Shown: positions 56,459-64,000 of the stretch, in pieces
Position numbering within the stretch: the stretch's first letter is position 1
Layout of the letters: each line of letters starts with the position of its first letter
Source of the DNA: Amycolatopsis azurea DSM 43854
GTDB lineage: Bacteria > Actinomycetota > Actinomycetes > Mycobacteriales > Pseudonocardiaceae
DNA: 64,000 nt
NCBI RefSeq assembly: GCF_001995215.1
Contig: NZ_MUXN01000006.1
Span: 62,001 to 126,000, forward strand
Reading direction: 5' to 3'
Notes under the pieces: model-generated
What the model saw: only the letters and a program-made list of their open reading frames with translations
Databases searched by the model: none
What the model was told of the DNA's origin: nothing
Program-made: the position numbers and the translations under genes

Positions 56459-57277
56459 GTGACAACGCCACGTTACCGGCCCGATCGCCGCGGGAAGCAC
56501 CTTGAAGCCTGGCGGCTGGAGCCGTCGGATTCGGCCTGGTTCCTCGAATATCGCGGCATCCCTGCCACCACCGATCACGTACTCGGCGTGCTGCCCAGGG
56601 CCAAGAGCGTCGGGACCCTGAAGCACGACGCCGAATGGCCGTACCGGATCCGCATGGACTTCGAGCCCGAGCGTTCACTGCACGACTTCCTGGACTTCCT
56701 GCGAGAGGTCCTCGTCATCCAGATCGAGCAGCAGGGCTACCTCGACGCGGCGATCGCGCTGGACTTTTACCGGCGTCCGGTCGAAGAAGGATCGTCCGAG
56801 ACCGTCCACACCGAGACCGGAACTCTCATCGGAAAGATCAAGGACTACACCCCCGCCACGGAAGAAGAGTGGAATCGTGCGGGACAGGCGTTATGCGACT
56901 CTTTGAGTGACGTGGTGGTCCGGCACGAGTGGTTCAACGAAGCCACCCACATCCTCCCCGTTCCCGGCCATACTCGGGCCAAGCGCTCGGTCAGCGGCAT
57001 TCTCGGCACGCTCCTCTCCCACGAACTCGGCATTTCGCTGACCACCGTCGAAGCGAAGAGCGAGGATCGGAAGCCCGCCAAGAACATGACACCCGAGGAA
57101 CGGAAAGCCTTGCTTCACGAGTTCGTGGTCAAGGAAGACCTCGAAGGCCGGACGGTCCTCGTTCTCGACGACGTCTATCACACCGGCTGCACGATGGCGG
57201 GTGTCGCCAACGCGGCCAAGCGAGCGGGAGCCACCACGGTCCTGGGGCTGGCCGCTGCCAGGAATCTCCGCCACTAG
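56459..57277 (+). CDS. ComF-like phosphoribosyltransferase with unique N-terminal domain
   Basis: A 272-residue protein. The start is GTG 56459, six bases after AGGGGGA; the frame extends to 56408. The N-terminal 130 residues (WFLEYRGIPATTDHVLGVLP) are unassigned. The C-terminal half is a type I PRTase fold: HILPVPGHTRAKRSVSGIL, then the PRPP loop VLVLDDVYHTGCTMAGVANA and a final LAAARNL that matches the LAR end of ComFC. The function and the substrate are unknown. It stands alone, divergent from a P-loop kinase gene. A helper role in nucleotide salvage or DNA metabolism is possible. Confidence 0.7.
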   Translation: MTTPRYRPDRRGKHLEAWRLEPSDSAWFLEYRGIPATTDHVLGVLPRAKSVGTLKHDAEWPYRIRMDFEPERSLHDFLDFLREVLVIQIEQQGYLDAAIALDFYRRPVEEGSSETVHTETGTLIGKIKDYTPATEEEWNRAGQALCDSLSDVVVRHEWFNEATHILPVPGHTRAKRSVSGILGTLLSHELGISLTTVEAKSEDRKPAKNMTPEERKALLHEFVVKEDLEGRTVLVLDDVYHTGCTMAGVANAAKRAGATTVLGLAAARNLRH

Positions 57278-57333
57278 ACCGATGGCAAGCCATGCGGGGA
57301 CGGCGCGTCCCCGTCCCCGCACAGCACGTGAAC

Positions 57334-60153
57334 CTAGCTGCAGCCGGAGGTCGCTCCGCATCCTTCGCAGGCGTAGCACGATCCGGCGGGCCGCATCTTG
57401 GTGCCGCAGGTCATGCAGAGCGGCGCGTCGGAAGCGGTGCCGAGGTTCAGTTCCACCAGCTCCGCCGTCGAATGCGCCACCTTGGCGGGAGCCACGGGCG
57501 AAGAGTCCACAGTGGACCGCAGCGCGTCGATGTCGACGTTCTCCGGTTCCGCGGCGGGAGTGGTGCCGTAGGTCGCCTCGACCTGTGCCGAGCGCTCGTC
57601 GGCGGTGAAGATGCCGAGCTGCGAACGCTTCTCGTACGGCAGGTAGTCCAGGGCCAGCCTGCGGAACAGGTAGTCCATGACGCTGGTGGCGATCCGGATG
57701 TCCGGGTCGTCGGTCATGCCGGCGGGCTCGAAGCGCAGGTTGGAGAACTTCGAAACGTAGAACTCCAGCGGGATCCCGTGCTGCAGGCCGACCGAGATCG
57801 ACATCGAGAACGCGTCCATCACGCCCGAGAGGGTCGACCCCTGCTTGCCGAGCTTCACGAAGATCTCGCCGAGCCCGTCGTCCGGATAGGACCCGGCGTG
57901 CAGGTAGCCCTCGGCGCCACCGACGGTGAACGACACCGTCTGGCTCGGGCGCTTCTTCGGCAGGCGCTTGCGGACCGGCCGGTACTCGACGACCTTCTCA
58001 GCCTCGGGCTCGGCCTTGTCCTTCTTGCCGGTGGACAGCGGCTGGCCGACCTTGCAGTTGTCACGGTAGATCGCGAGCGCCTTGAGGCCGTACTTCCAGC
58101 CCTGGAAGTAGATCTCCTCGACTTCTTCAACGGTCGCCGACTCCGGCATGTTGACCGTCTTGGAGATCGCGCCGGACAGGAACGGCTGCACCGCGGCCAT
58201 CATCCGGACGTGCCCCATCGGCGCGATGGACCGCTCCCCCACCGCGCAGTCGAACACCTCGTAGTGCTCCTGCCGGAGACCGGGGGCGTCGACGACGTGG
58301 CCGTGCTGGGCGATGTACTCGACGATCGCCTCGACCTGCTCGGTCTGGTAGCCGAGCGCGGTCAGGGCGCGCGGGATGGTCTGGTTGACGATCTGCATCG
58401 AACCGCCGCCGACCAGCTTCTTGAACTTGACCAGCGAGAAGTCCGGCTCGATGCCGGTCGTGTCACAGTCCATCATGAAACCGATGGTCCCGGTGGGCGC
58501 GAGCACCGAGGCCTGCGCGTTGCGCCAGCCGCTGGTCTCGCCCAGTTCGATGCCGCGCTTCCACTCTTGGGTCGCGAGCGCGCGGACGTCGGCGTCGTTC
58601 GAGTGGTAGGTCCGCACCAGGTCGTTGGCGGCGGCGTGCTTGCGCATGACCCGCTGGTGCGCCTCGGCGTTGCGCGCGTAGCCCTCGTACGGCCCGACGA
58701 CCGCGGCGAGCTCGGCCGAGCGCCGGTACGAGACACCGGTCATCAGCGACGTGATCGCGGCGGCGAGCGCGCGGCCGCCGTCGGAGTCGTAGGCGTGCCC
58801 GAGCGCCATCAGCAGCGCGCCGAGGTTCGCGTACCCGATGCCCAGCTGGCGGAACTTGCGGGTGGTGTCGCCGATCGCCTCGGTCGGGAAGTCGGCGAAG
58901 CAGATCGAGATGTCCATCGCGGTGATGACCAGCTCGACGGCCTTCGCGAACAGCGGCGCGTCGAAACCGCCGTCCTCGGTGGCGAACTTGAGCAGGTTCA
59001 GCGAGGCAAGGTTGCAGCTGGAGTTGTCCAGGTGCATGTACTCCGAACACGGGTTGGACGCGGTGATCCGGCCCGATTCGGGGCAGGTGTGCCAGTCGTT
59101 GATCGTGTCGTCGTACTGCAAGCCCGGGTCCGCGCATTCCCAGGCGGCCTGCGCGATGGTGCGGAACAGCTTCTTGGCGTCGACCCGGTCGAGAACCTCG
59201 CCGGTCATCCGCGCCCGCAGGCCGAAGTCGCCCTCGCTTTCGACGGCCCGCATGAACTCGTCGGAGACGCGGACCGAGTTGTTCGCGTTCTGGTACTGGA
59301 CGGAGGTGATGTCCGAGCCGGAGAGGTCCATGTCGAACCCCGCGTCGCGGAGGACCTTGATCTTCTCCTCTTCGCGGGCCTTGGTCTGCACGAACTCCTC
59401 GACGTCCGGGTGATCGACGTCGAGGACGACCATCTTCGCCGCGCGCCTGGTCGCCCCGCCGGACTTGATGGTGCCCGCGGAGGCGTCGGCGCCGCGCATG
59501 AAGGAGACCGGGCCGGACGCGGTGCCGCCGGAGGACAACAGCTCACGCGAGGAACGGATGCGGGAGAGGTTGAGGCCGGCCCCGGAACCGCCCTTGAAGA
59601 TCAGGCCCTCTTCGCGGTACCAGTTGAGGATCGACTCCATGGTGTCGTCAACCGAAAGGATGAAACACGCCGAGACTTGTTGCTTCGACGTCGTGCCGAC
59701 GTTGAACCACACCGGGGAGTTGAAGCTGAACACCTGGTGCAGCAGCATCCAGGTCAGCTCGTGCTCGAAGACCTCGGCGTCGACGGGGCTCGCGAAGTAG
59801 CCGTGCGCACGGCCCGCGTCGGCGTAGGAGCGGACGACGCGGTCGATCAGCTGCTTGAGGCTCTGCTCGCGCTGGGGTGAACCGACGGCGCCGCGGAAGT
59901 ACTTGCTGGTGACGATGTTCGTCGCGTTGACCGACCAGAAGTCGGGGAACTCGACACCGCGTTGCTCGAAGTTGACCGTGCCGTCGCGCCAGTTCGTCAT
60001 CACGACGTCCCGGTTCTCCCAGGTGACCTGGTCGTACGGGTGGACGCCCTCGGTGGTGAAGACGCGCCGCACGGTGAGCCCACCGGCCTGCTGCTTCTTC
60101 TTCCCACTCGTCCGCGCTGTGGCCGGGTTGCCTGTTCCCACGGTCTCGGTCAT
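57334..60153 (-). CDS. nrdJ: B12-dependent ribonucleotide reductase NrdJ (class II)
   Basis: A 939-residue class II reductase. Catalytic Cys regions are NPCSEYMHLDNSSCNLASL and SACFILSVDDTMESI. A conserved PTGTIGFMMDCDTTGIEPD block lies centrally. The C-terminus carries a zinc-like Cys cluster (CMTCGTK, SCYACEGCGATSGCS). It reduces ribonucleotides to deoxyribonucleotides using adenosylcobalamin, without needing oxygen. ATG 60153 is 34 bp after nrdR. No cobalamin riboswitch is visible upstream. Confidence 0.92.
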   Translation of the reverse strand: MTETVGTGNPATARTSGKKKQQAGGLTVRRVFTTEGVHPYDQVTWENRDVVMTNWRDGTVNFEQRGVEFPDFWSVNATNIVTSKYFRGAVGSPQREQSLKQLIDRVVRSYADAGRAHGYFASPVDAEVFEHELTWMLLHQVFSFNSPVWFNVGTTSKQQVSACFILSVDDTMESILNWYREEGLIFKGGSGAGLNLSRIRSSRELLSSGGTASGPVSFMRGADASAGTIKSGGATRRAAKMVVLDVDHPDVEEFVQTKAREEEKIKVLRDAGFDMDLSGSDITSVQYQNANNSVRVSDEFMRAVESEGDFGLRARMTGEVLDRVDAKKLFRTIAQAAWECADPGLQYDDTINDWHTCPESGRITASNPCSEYMHLDNSSCNLASLNLLKFATEDGGFDAPLFAKAVELVITAMDISICFADFPTEAIGDTTRKFRQLGIGYANLGALLMALGHAYDSDGGRALAAAITSLMTGVSYRRSAELAAVVGPYEGYARNAEAHQRVMRKHAAANDLVRTYHSNDADVRALATQEWKRGIELGETSGWRNAQASVLAPTGTIGFMMDCDTTGIEPDFSLVKFKKLVGGGSMQIVNQTIPRALTALGYQTEQVEAIVEYIAQHGHVVDAPGLRQEHYEVFDCAVGERSIAPMGHVRMMAAVQPFLSGAISKTVNMPESATVEEVEEIYFQGWKYGLKALAIYRDNCKVGQPLSTGKKDKAEPEAEKVVEYRPVRKRLPKKRPSQTVSFTVGGAEGYLHAGSYPDDGLGEIFVKLGKQGSTLSGVMDAFSMSISVGLQHGIPLEFYVSKFSNLRFEPAGMTDDPDIRIATSVMDYLFRRLALDYLPYEKRSQLGIFTADERSAQVEATYGTTPAAEPENVDIDALRSTVDSSPVAPAKVAHSTAELVELNLGTASDAPLCMTCGTKMRPAGSCYACEGCGATSGCS

Positions 60154-60187
60154 GGGTCTTTCCCTCACTCCCACGCGGGAGGCGGCA

Positions 60188-60676
60188 TCAGCCGTCTTTC
60201 GCGTCTTGATCGCTCTCGTCCGGTGTGGCAGCCATGGCCTCACGAAGGTCCGAGATCTCCTTCTCGAAGTCCTCGACCGAGGAGAAGGAGCGGTAGACAC
60301 TGGCGAACCGGAGATAAGCGACGCCGTCGAGTTCGCGCAGGGGGCCCAGGATCGCCAGGCCGACCTCGTGACTCGGGATCTCCGCCAGCCCCGCCGACCG
60401 GATCGACTCCTCGACCCGCTGCGCGAGCTGCTGCAGCGCGTCGTCGTCGACCGGCCTGCCTTGACAGGCGCGGCGCACCCCCCGGACCACCTTGTCCCGG
60501 CTGAACTGCTCGGTGACTCCGGACCGTTTGACGACGGCGAGCACCATCGTCTCCGAAGTGGTGAAGCGCCGGCCGCAAGCGGCGCACGAGCGCCTCCGCC
60601 GGATCGCTTGACCCTCATCCACCTCTCGGGAGTCGACGACCCGAGAGTCCGCATGCCGGCAGAACGGGCACCTCAT
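60188..60676 (-). CDS. nrdR: Transcriptional repressor NrdR
   Basis: A 162-residue zinc-finger plus ATP-cone repressor. The zinc ribbon is [17 protein letters not shown] with [10 protein letters not shown], and the ATP-cone begins [20 protein letters not shown]. It senses (d)ATP and represses reductase genes. It starts at ATG 60676; the longer frame has no signal. It precedes nrdJ, as in other actinobacteria. Confidence 0.9.
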   Translation of the reverse strand: MRCPFCRHADSRVVDSREVDEGQAIRRRRSCAACGRRFTTSETMVLAVVKRSGVTEQFSRDKVVRGVRRACQGRPVDDDALQQLAQRVEESIRSAGLAEIPSHEVGLAILGPLRELDGVAYLRFASVYRSFSSVEDFEKEISDLREAMAATPDESDQDAKDG

Positions 60677-60976
60677 CCGCCGATCACCTTCCCCTCCGCG
60701 CCGGCCGATCCCGAATGGACGCCCGCCCCCTCGCCACGCAACGACGGGAAAGATCGACATGTGGATCGATCTGTGGACATCCGGTGGGTGAACACCGGCC
60801 AGCTGTGGACAACTGGTACCGAGTCTACCCCAAGCTATGGACCAACTACAGCCATGTAACTACTACATATAGCGGTGGAGACTAGATCGCAGGTGAGGCG
60901 CACGCAAGCGCAACGACCGGGTCGATCGGACACGAACGGGGAGGTCACCCACGGCGGGTGAGAGCGGCCCCCGGGA
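60677..60976. promoter_or_regulatory. nrdRJ promoter region
   Basis: A 300-bp gap upstream of nrdR and downstream of the LysM gene. It includes actactacatatagcgg around 60860-60876, resembling an NrdR box (AACTACATATAGTG-type), but only one half is convincing and the second box is not clear. I see no riboswitch or gene here. Confidence 0.4.
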
Positions 60977-61471
60977 TCACCTCCCACCCTCCGCGACGCC
61001 GGCCGCGACCGGGACCGTGAGCGGCAGTCCGGGCACGAGAACGGCGTCTTCCAGGGAATTGAGCTGCTTGATCTTGTCGATGACCGCGCCAGTGTCACTG
61101 CCTGGCGCGAATCGCGCCGCGATGTCCGCGAGCGTCTCCCCCGCGGAAACGGACACCGTCGTGGTCTGTTCGGGTACCGCGGCGCCCGGGACACCCGCCA
61201 AGAACAGACCCAATCCGGTGATGATCCCGGCGACGAGCAACGCCATTCCGACGAGCGAGGGCCACCGGAGCGGCAGCCGCCGGGGTGCCGGGCACGCCGG
61301 GGAGGAGGTCGCCACGCCGGGACGGCGTCCCGCCACGACCCGCGCCCTGGTCGGCGGGCGCAAGGGCTCGGCACGCCTGCCCCGCACCACCCGCACGGGC
61401 CGGGTGACCCCTGCCGGAACGGGCCCGGGGGAACTGGGTCGCACCAGTCCTCGATCGGCCAGAATCGACAT
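60977..61471 (-). CDS. LysM-domain membrane protein, SOS-linked (Rv2719c/ChiZ-like)
   Basis: A 164-residue protein starting at ATG 61471 behind GGAGG. An Arg/Pro-rich cytosolic N-terminus precedes one membrane helix (SLVGMALLVAGIITGLGLFL). A LysM domain follows (TVSVSAGETLADIAARFAPG...VLVPGLPLTVP). Position divergent from lexA with SOS boxes between matches Rv2719c (ChiZ), a DNA-damage-induced cell-wall-associated division regulator. So it probably slows division after DNA damage. Confidence 0.82.
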   Translation of the reverse strand: MSILADRGLVRPSSPGPVPAGVTRPVRVVRGRRAEPLRPPTRARVVAGRRPGVATSSPACPAPRRLPLRWPSLVGMALLVAGIITGLGLFLAGVPGAAVPEQTTTVSVSAGETLADIAARFAPGSDTGAVIDKIKQLNSLEDAVLVPGLPLTVPVAAGVAEGGR

Positions 61472-61530
61472 CGGAACCTCCTCGCAACTCCTGCTGCACT
61501 CGGCGCCGGGCCGGAACCCGGCGATCAAGA

Positions 61531-61546
61531 TCGAACACTCGTTCTA
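61531..61546. promoter_or_regulatory. LexA/SOS box 1
   Basis: tcgaacactcgttcta fits the actinobacterial SOS consensus TCGAAC-N4-GTTCGA with one base off (A for G near the end). It is the closest of three boxes to the LysM gene start (61471). Confidence 0.75.
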
Positions 61547-61562
61547 TCGAACGCCCGTGCGA
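61547..61562. promoter_or_regulatory. LexA/SOS box 2
   Basis: tcgaacgcccgtgcga directly adjoins box 1. It keeps TCGAAC-N4-GT and CGA, with a single-base change in the right half. Confidence 0.65.
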
Positions 61563-61610
61563 ATGTGTACCACCTCCCACCGACAAAAATCGAGCGACAC
61601 GGCGTGTCCA

Positions 61611-61626
61611 TCGAACAGATGTTTGA
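61611..61626. promoter_or_regulatory. LexA/SOS box 3
   Basis: tcgaacagatgtttga has a complete left half and a right half with one mismatch. It is closest to lexA (start 61791) and could give autoregulation. Confidence 0.7.
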
Positions 61627-61790
61627 AATCGTCGTCCCGGCGGGCTAACGTCGTTGACCAGGGCGTCTGCTGCGCGGACGCCGCCGGTGCCGTGGGCGGG
61701 GAAGATCGTCCGCCACCGGCGAAGACACGCGAAGTCGGTCCGGGGAACCGGACGCACTGGGAGGCGACGCAGAGATGAAGGAGCGAGACG

Positions 61791-62507
61791 GTGGCTAAGG
61801 AGAGCAAGGCGGGGAACGCGCCTAGGGGCTCGGGCAAGGTGCGCGCCTTGCCCGAGGTCTACGAGGTGGACGAGACCCTGACCGTGCGTCAGCAGCAGGT
61901 TCTCGACGTGATCAAACTGTGGGTGAGCCGCTTCGGCTACCCGCCGAGTGTGCGTGAGATCGGCGAGGCGGTCGGGCTGACCTCCACCTCGTCGGTGTCG
62001 CACCAGTTGCAGGCCCTGCAGCGCAAGGGTTATCTGCGACGCGACCCGAACCGCCCGCGTGCGGTGGGGGTGCTCGCCACGACGGACGACAACCCGATGG
62101 GCATCGACGTCGAGCAGCCGCAGTCGGCCGCGAAGGCCGCGTACGTGCCGCTCGTCGGCCGGATCGCCGCCGGTGGACCGGTGCTGGCGGAGCAGGCGAT
62201 CGAAGACGTCTTCCCGCTGCCGAGGGAGATCGTCGGTGAAGGTGAGCTCTTCCTGCTCAGCGTCACCGGTGACTCGATGGTCGACGCCGCCATCACCGAT
62301 GGCGACTGGGTCGTCGTGCGCCAGCAGCCGACGGCCGACCCCGGCGAGATCGTGGCGGCGATGATCGACGGCGAAGCGACGGTCAAGACGTTCAAGCGCA
62401 AGGACGGCCACATCTGGCTGATGCCGCACAACGAGGCGTACGAGCCCATCCCGGGTGACGACGCCACGATCCTCGGCAAGGTCGTAGCCGTTCTCCGCCG
62501 GCTGTGA
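61791..62507 (+). CDS. lexA: SOS repressor LexA
   Basis: A 238-residue LexA. The winged-helix N-terminus has [20 protein letters not shown]. The autocleavage pair is A127-G128 in GRIAAGGPV; the catalytic Ser is S162 in [11 protein letters not shown] and the Lys is K199 in [13 protein letters not shown] 61791 follows AAGGAG. It represses SOS genes and self-cleaves when RecA filaments form. Three SOS-like boxes lie in the 319 bp upstream. Confidence 0.93.
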   Translation: MAKESKAGNAPRGSGKVRALPEVYEVDETLTVRQQQVLDVIKLWVSRFGYPPSVREIGEAVGLTSTSSVSHQLQALQRKGYLRRDPNRPRAVGVLATTDDNPMGIDVEQPQSAAKAAYVPLVGRIAAGGPVLAEQAIEDVFPLPREIVGEGELFLLSVTGDSMVDAAITDGDWVVVRQQPTADPGEIVAAMIDGEATVKTFKRKDGHIWLMPHNEAYEPIPGDDATILGKVVAVLRRL

Positions 62508-62536
62508 TTTCTGCCGCGCGCTAACGAAAACCTTTC

Positions 62537-62586
62537 GCAGGGCGCTGGACCACGGGGCGGTCACGTCAACGAGGACGGCGCCCTGC
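62537..62586 (+). terminator. Hairpin downstream of lexA
   Basis: gcagggcgc (62537-62545) and gcgccctgc (62578-62586) pair over 9 bp around a 32-base loop, 30 bp past the lexA stop. Followed by aaaacg. Moderate terminator candidate. Confidence 0.5.
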
Positions 62587-62591
62587 AAAAC

Positions 62592-62645
62592 GTTTCCGTG
62601 GGCCTCCGGCCCAAAAGAAGGCGCGCGACGGTGAAGTCTTCCGTC
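62592..62645. repeat. Dispersed intergenic repeat, copy 2
   Basis: Inverted copy of the repeat at 134-186, about 50 of 54 positions identical. Here too it sits between convergent genes (lexA and the secreted protein gene at 62699). Confidence 0.75.
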
Positions 62646-62698
62646 GCGCTGACGCGCTCCTGGAAGACGAGTCCGCCGGTCACCTCGAGAACAAGGCG

Positions 62699-63712
62699 TC
62701 AGGCGCGGCGTTTGCGGAGTTTGCCGACCAGCAGCAGGCCGCCGATCACGACGATCGCGGCGATACCGACCTGTACGTACGGGAAATCGGAACCCTGGCT
62801 CGTGCCACCGGCCGCGGACGTCCCGCCCGACGTGCTGCCCTCGGATTTCGCCGCGTCCACGGCGAGCGCCGCCGCGCCCTTCACCGCGCGGATCTGTTCT
62901 CCGACGCCCTCCCCGCCGGACAGCAGCGTCCCGTCCGGATCGAAGGCGATCGCCTCACCCTGCTTCTCGTTCGGCAGGGGTACCCGCACGGGTTCGCGTT
63001 GCAACGCGCTCTTCAGGTCCCCATCGGTGACGGCGTAGAGGTAGGCGTCGGTGTAGGTCCGCAGCGCGACCACCGAGCCGTCGGCCATCGACGCCGCGCC
63101 GGTCACCGTCATCGACCCGATCGAGCCGACCGGCCCACCCGGTGTCGAAGTCTCCTTGATCTGCAAGGAACCCACCTTCTCCAGCGGAGTCGGGCCGGGG
63201 CTCGCGAGCGGACCGGTCGGCCGGTACACCTTCGCGTCGCCGAACACGTCCTTGGTGATCAGGTACGGCGTGCCCGAGCGATCCATGATCAGCGCTTCGA
63301 CGTCGTGTTGCCCGTCGGGGTAGGTGAGCCGGTGGATCTTCGCCTCGCCCTGCGGGGACAGCGAGATCAGCGCGACGGTGTCGCGACGCTTGCGGTTGTC
63401 GCCGGTGTCGGAAAGCCAGAAGGTGCCGTCGGCGGTGCGGGCGAGGTCTTCGGGGTCGTAGGGATCCGTCGAGGACGAGATGACCTTTTGGACCTTGCAG
63501 TCACGGCCGAGGACGAAGACCTGTGTCTTGGTGCCGCCGTCGTTGAGCGCGTACAGGTGCTCGCCGTCGGAGACGAGGCCGGAAAGTTCGCTGAGCCGGG
63601 AGTCGCTGTTCTTGCACACCGGCTGCGGCGCCGGGACTTCCTGTGCCACGGCGGGAGTCGTCCCGCCGATGAACGCCGCCAGCACGAACGCCGCCGCGAT
63701 AAGCCCCCGCAC
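62699..63712 (-). CDS. Secreted protein with C-terminal membrane anchor, propeller-like
   Basis: A 337-residue protein read from GTG 63712, placed 5 bases after GGAGG. The signal peptide is GLIAAAFVLAAFIGGTTPAVAQ. The extracytoplasmic part has repeated beta segments (GLVSDGEHLYALNDGG, LARTADGTFWLSDTGDN, MADGSVVALRTYTDAYLYAV) typical of a beta-propeller. A Ser/Thr/Gly-rich linker leads to a C-terminal helix (QVGIAAIVVIGGLLLVGK) and a KLRKRR tail. Function unknown. It lies beyond the lexA repeat region. Confidence 0.75.
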   Translation of the reverse strand: MRGLIAAAFVLAAFIGGTTPAVAQEVPAPQPVCKNSDSRLSELSGLVSDGEHLYALNDGGTKTQVFVLGRDCKVQKVISSSTDPYDPEDLARTADGTFWLSDTGDNRKRRDTVALISLSPQGEAKIHRLTYPDGQHDVEALIMDRSGTPYLITKDVFGDAKVYRPTGPLASPGPTPLEKVGSLQIKETSTPGGPVGSIGSMTVTGAASMADGSVVALRTYTDAYLYAVTDGDLKSALQREPVRVPLPNEKQGEAIAFDPDGTLLSGGEGVGEQIRAVKGAAALAVDAAKSEGSTSGGTSAAGGTSQGSDFPYVQVGIAAIVVIGGLLLVGKLRKRRA

Positions 63713-63864
63713 ATCCACCTCCGTACCGTGGAACCCCTGAAGCCCCACACTACGGAGACGTCCGGGACGGCGCGCAGTTCGGTGCGAACGCCGAGATGGC
63801 GCGGAATGTCGCGAAGGCCACTTTTCCGCCGCGGAGCTGTGGGAGCGGTGAAGGCGGAGGTGTG

Positions 63865-63940
63865 ATTCGCGTGCTTGAAGACGGAACTCGCGTGCTTGAA
63901 AGCGGATCTTGCGTGTTTGAAGGCGGAACTCACGTGAAGG
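63865..63940. repeat. 21-bp tandem repeat, three units and a partial
   Basis: Units 63865-63885, 63886-63906 and 63907-63927 share the pattern (a)cNcgcgtgcttgaaNNcgga; a partial fourth (actcacgtgaag) runs into the 63932 hairpin. On the minus strand it would encode repeated SAFKHA, an apparent artefact. Confidence 0.75.
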
Positions 63941-63982
63941 CCCCCTTCCTTGCGTCTAGCGCAAGGAAGGGGGCCTTCACGT
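63932..63982. terminator. Perfect 22-bp hairpin at the window end
   Basis: acgtgaaggcccccttccttgc (63932-63953) pairs perfectly with gcaaggaagggggccttcacgt (63961-63982), loop 7 bases. Same family as 11268-11322. The gene it serves to the right is outside the window. Confidence 0.8.
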
Positions 63983-64000
63983 ACTTGCTTACAGAGCCGA

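Noticed and set aside
56929..59880. 983-residue plus-strand open frame
   Set aside because: Antisense to nrdJ, with low-complexity Arg/Gly/Asp composition.
60677..60976. Cobalamin riboswitch before nrdRJ
   Set aside because: No B12-box-like sequence or multi-stem layout could be read.
63367..63933. Minus-strand protein starting with repeated SAFKHA units
   Set aside because: It is a translation of the 21-bp tandem repeat plus antisense sequence; no ribosome-binding site.

Overview
The window is high-GC actinobacterial chromosome. It is gene dense and uses many GTG starts and ATGA/GTGA stop-start overlaps. Gene content and order over several blocks parallel Mycobacterium tuberculosis: the Rv2179c-Rv2187 block, the mce4 block Rv3492c-Rv3506, and lexA/Rv2719c/nrdR. 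Product variants and the many dispersed GAAGGCCCCCTTC-type hairpins point to Pseudonocardiales, most likely Amycolatopsis. The genus is an inference, since there is no rRNA in the window. I see no tRNA or rRNA genes, no CRISPR array, no transposase and no prophage. This is mostly core chromosome.

Layout. 1-11.3 kb: the 3' end of a class I DAHP synthase; then an exoribonuclease, acyltransferase, esterase, YbdK-type ligase, Nudix-NYN fusion, ROK kinase, an ArsA-like ATPase with two small partners, a phosphoesterase, a second SRPBCC protein and FadD15. 11.3-15.7 kb: FAD monooxygenase, Tat-exported ferritin-like protein, Rv3722c-type aspartate aminotransferase, lipoprotein. 15.7-31.3 kb: a complete mce4-type sterol import operon (yrbE4A-yrbE4B-mce4A-F plus two Mce-associated proteins) with SDR genes, fdxD, and the divergent fadE26-fadE27-fadD17 side-chain operon. 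KstR-type operators sit in the fdxD/fadE26 gap and just upstream of hsd4A. 31.4-38.7 kb: a frameshifted secreted hydrolase, small proteins, an AcuC deacetylase followed by a Pat-type lysine acetyltransferase, and a sulfurtransferase. 38.8-42.8 kb: ideR-galK-galE and a DUF4192 protein. 43-57.3 kb: secreted peptidases, CBS protein, zinc peptidase, prolyl oligopeptidase, an azoreductase/SMR operon with a divergent TetR regulator and its operators, and assorted small proteins including a ComF-like phosphoribosyltransferase. 57.3-64 kb: nrdR-nrdJ, a LysM protein divergent from lexA with three SOS boxes between them, and a secreted membrane-anchored protein.

How they work together. The clearest system is sterol uptake plus side-chain beta-oxidation under KstR control: Mce4 imports the sterol, FadD17 activates the C5 side chain, the FadE26/FadE27 heteromer dehydrogenates it, Hsd4A acts later, and FdxD is an electron carrier. 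A second is reversible lysine acetylation (Pat plus AcuC). A third is the DNA-damage and dNTP block (lexA, LysM division inhibitor, nrdRJ).

The most unusual signals are non-coding. A palindromic repeat splits mce4A from mce4B and is flanked by a 12/13-bp direct repeat. An about 53-bp repeat occurs at two distant convergent gene ends. Two unrelated tandem arrays share a 21-bp period. I found no clear novel defence or biosynthetic system. The best leads are listed as findings.
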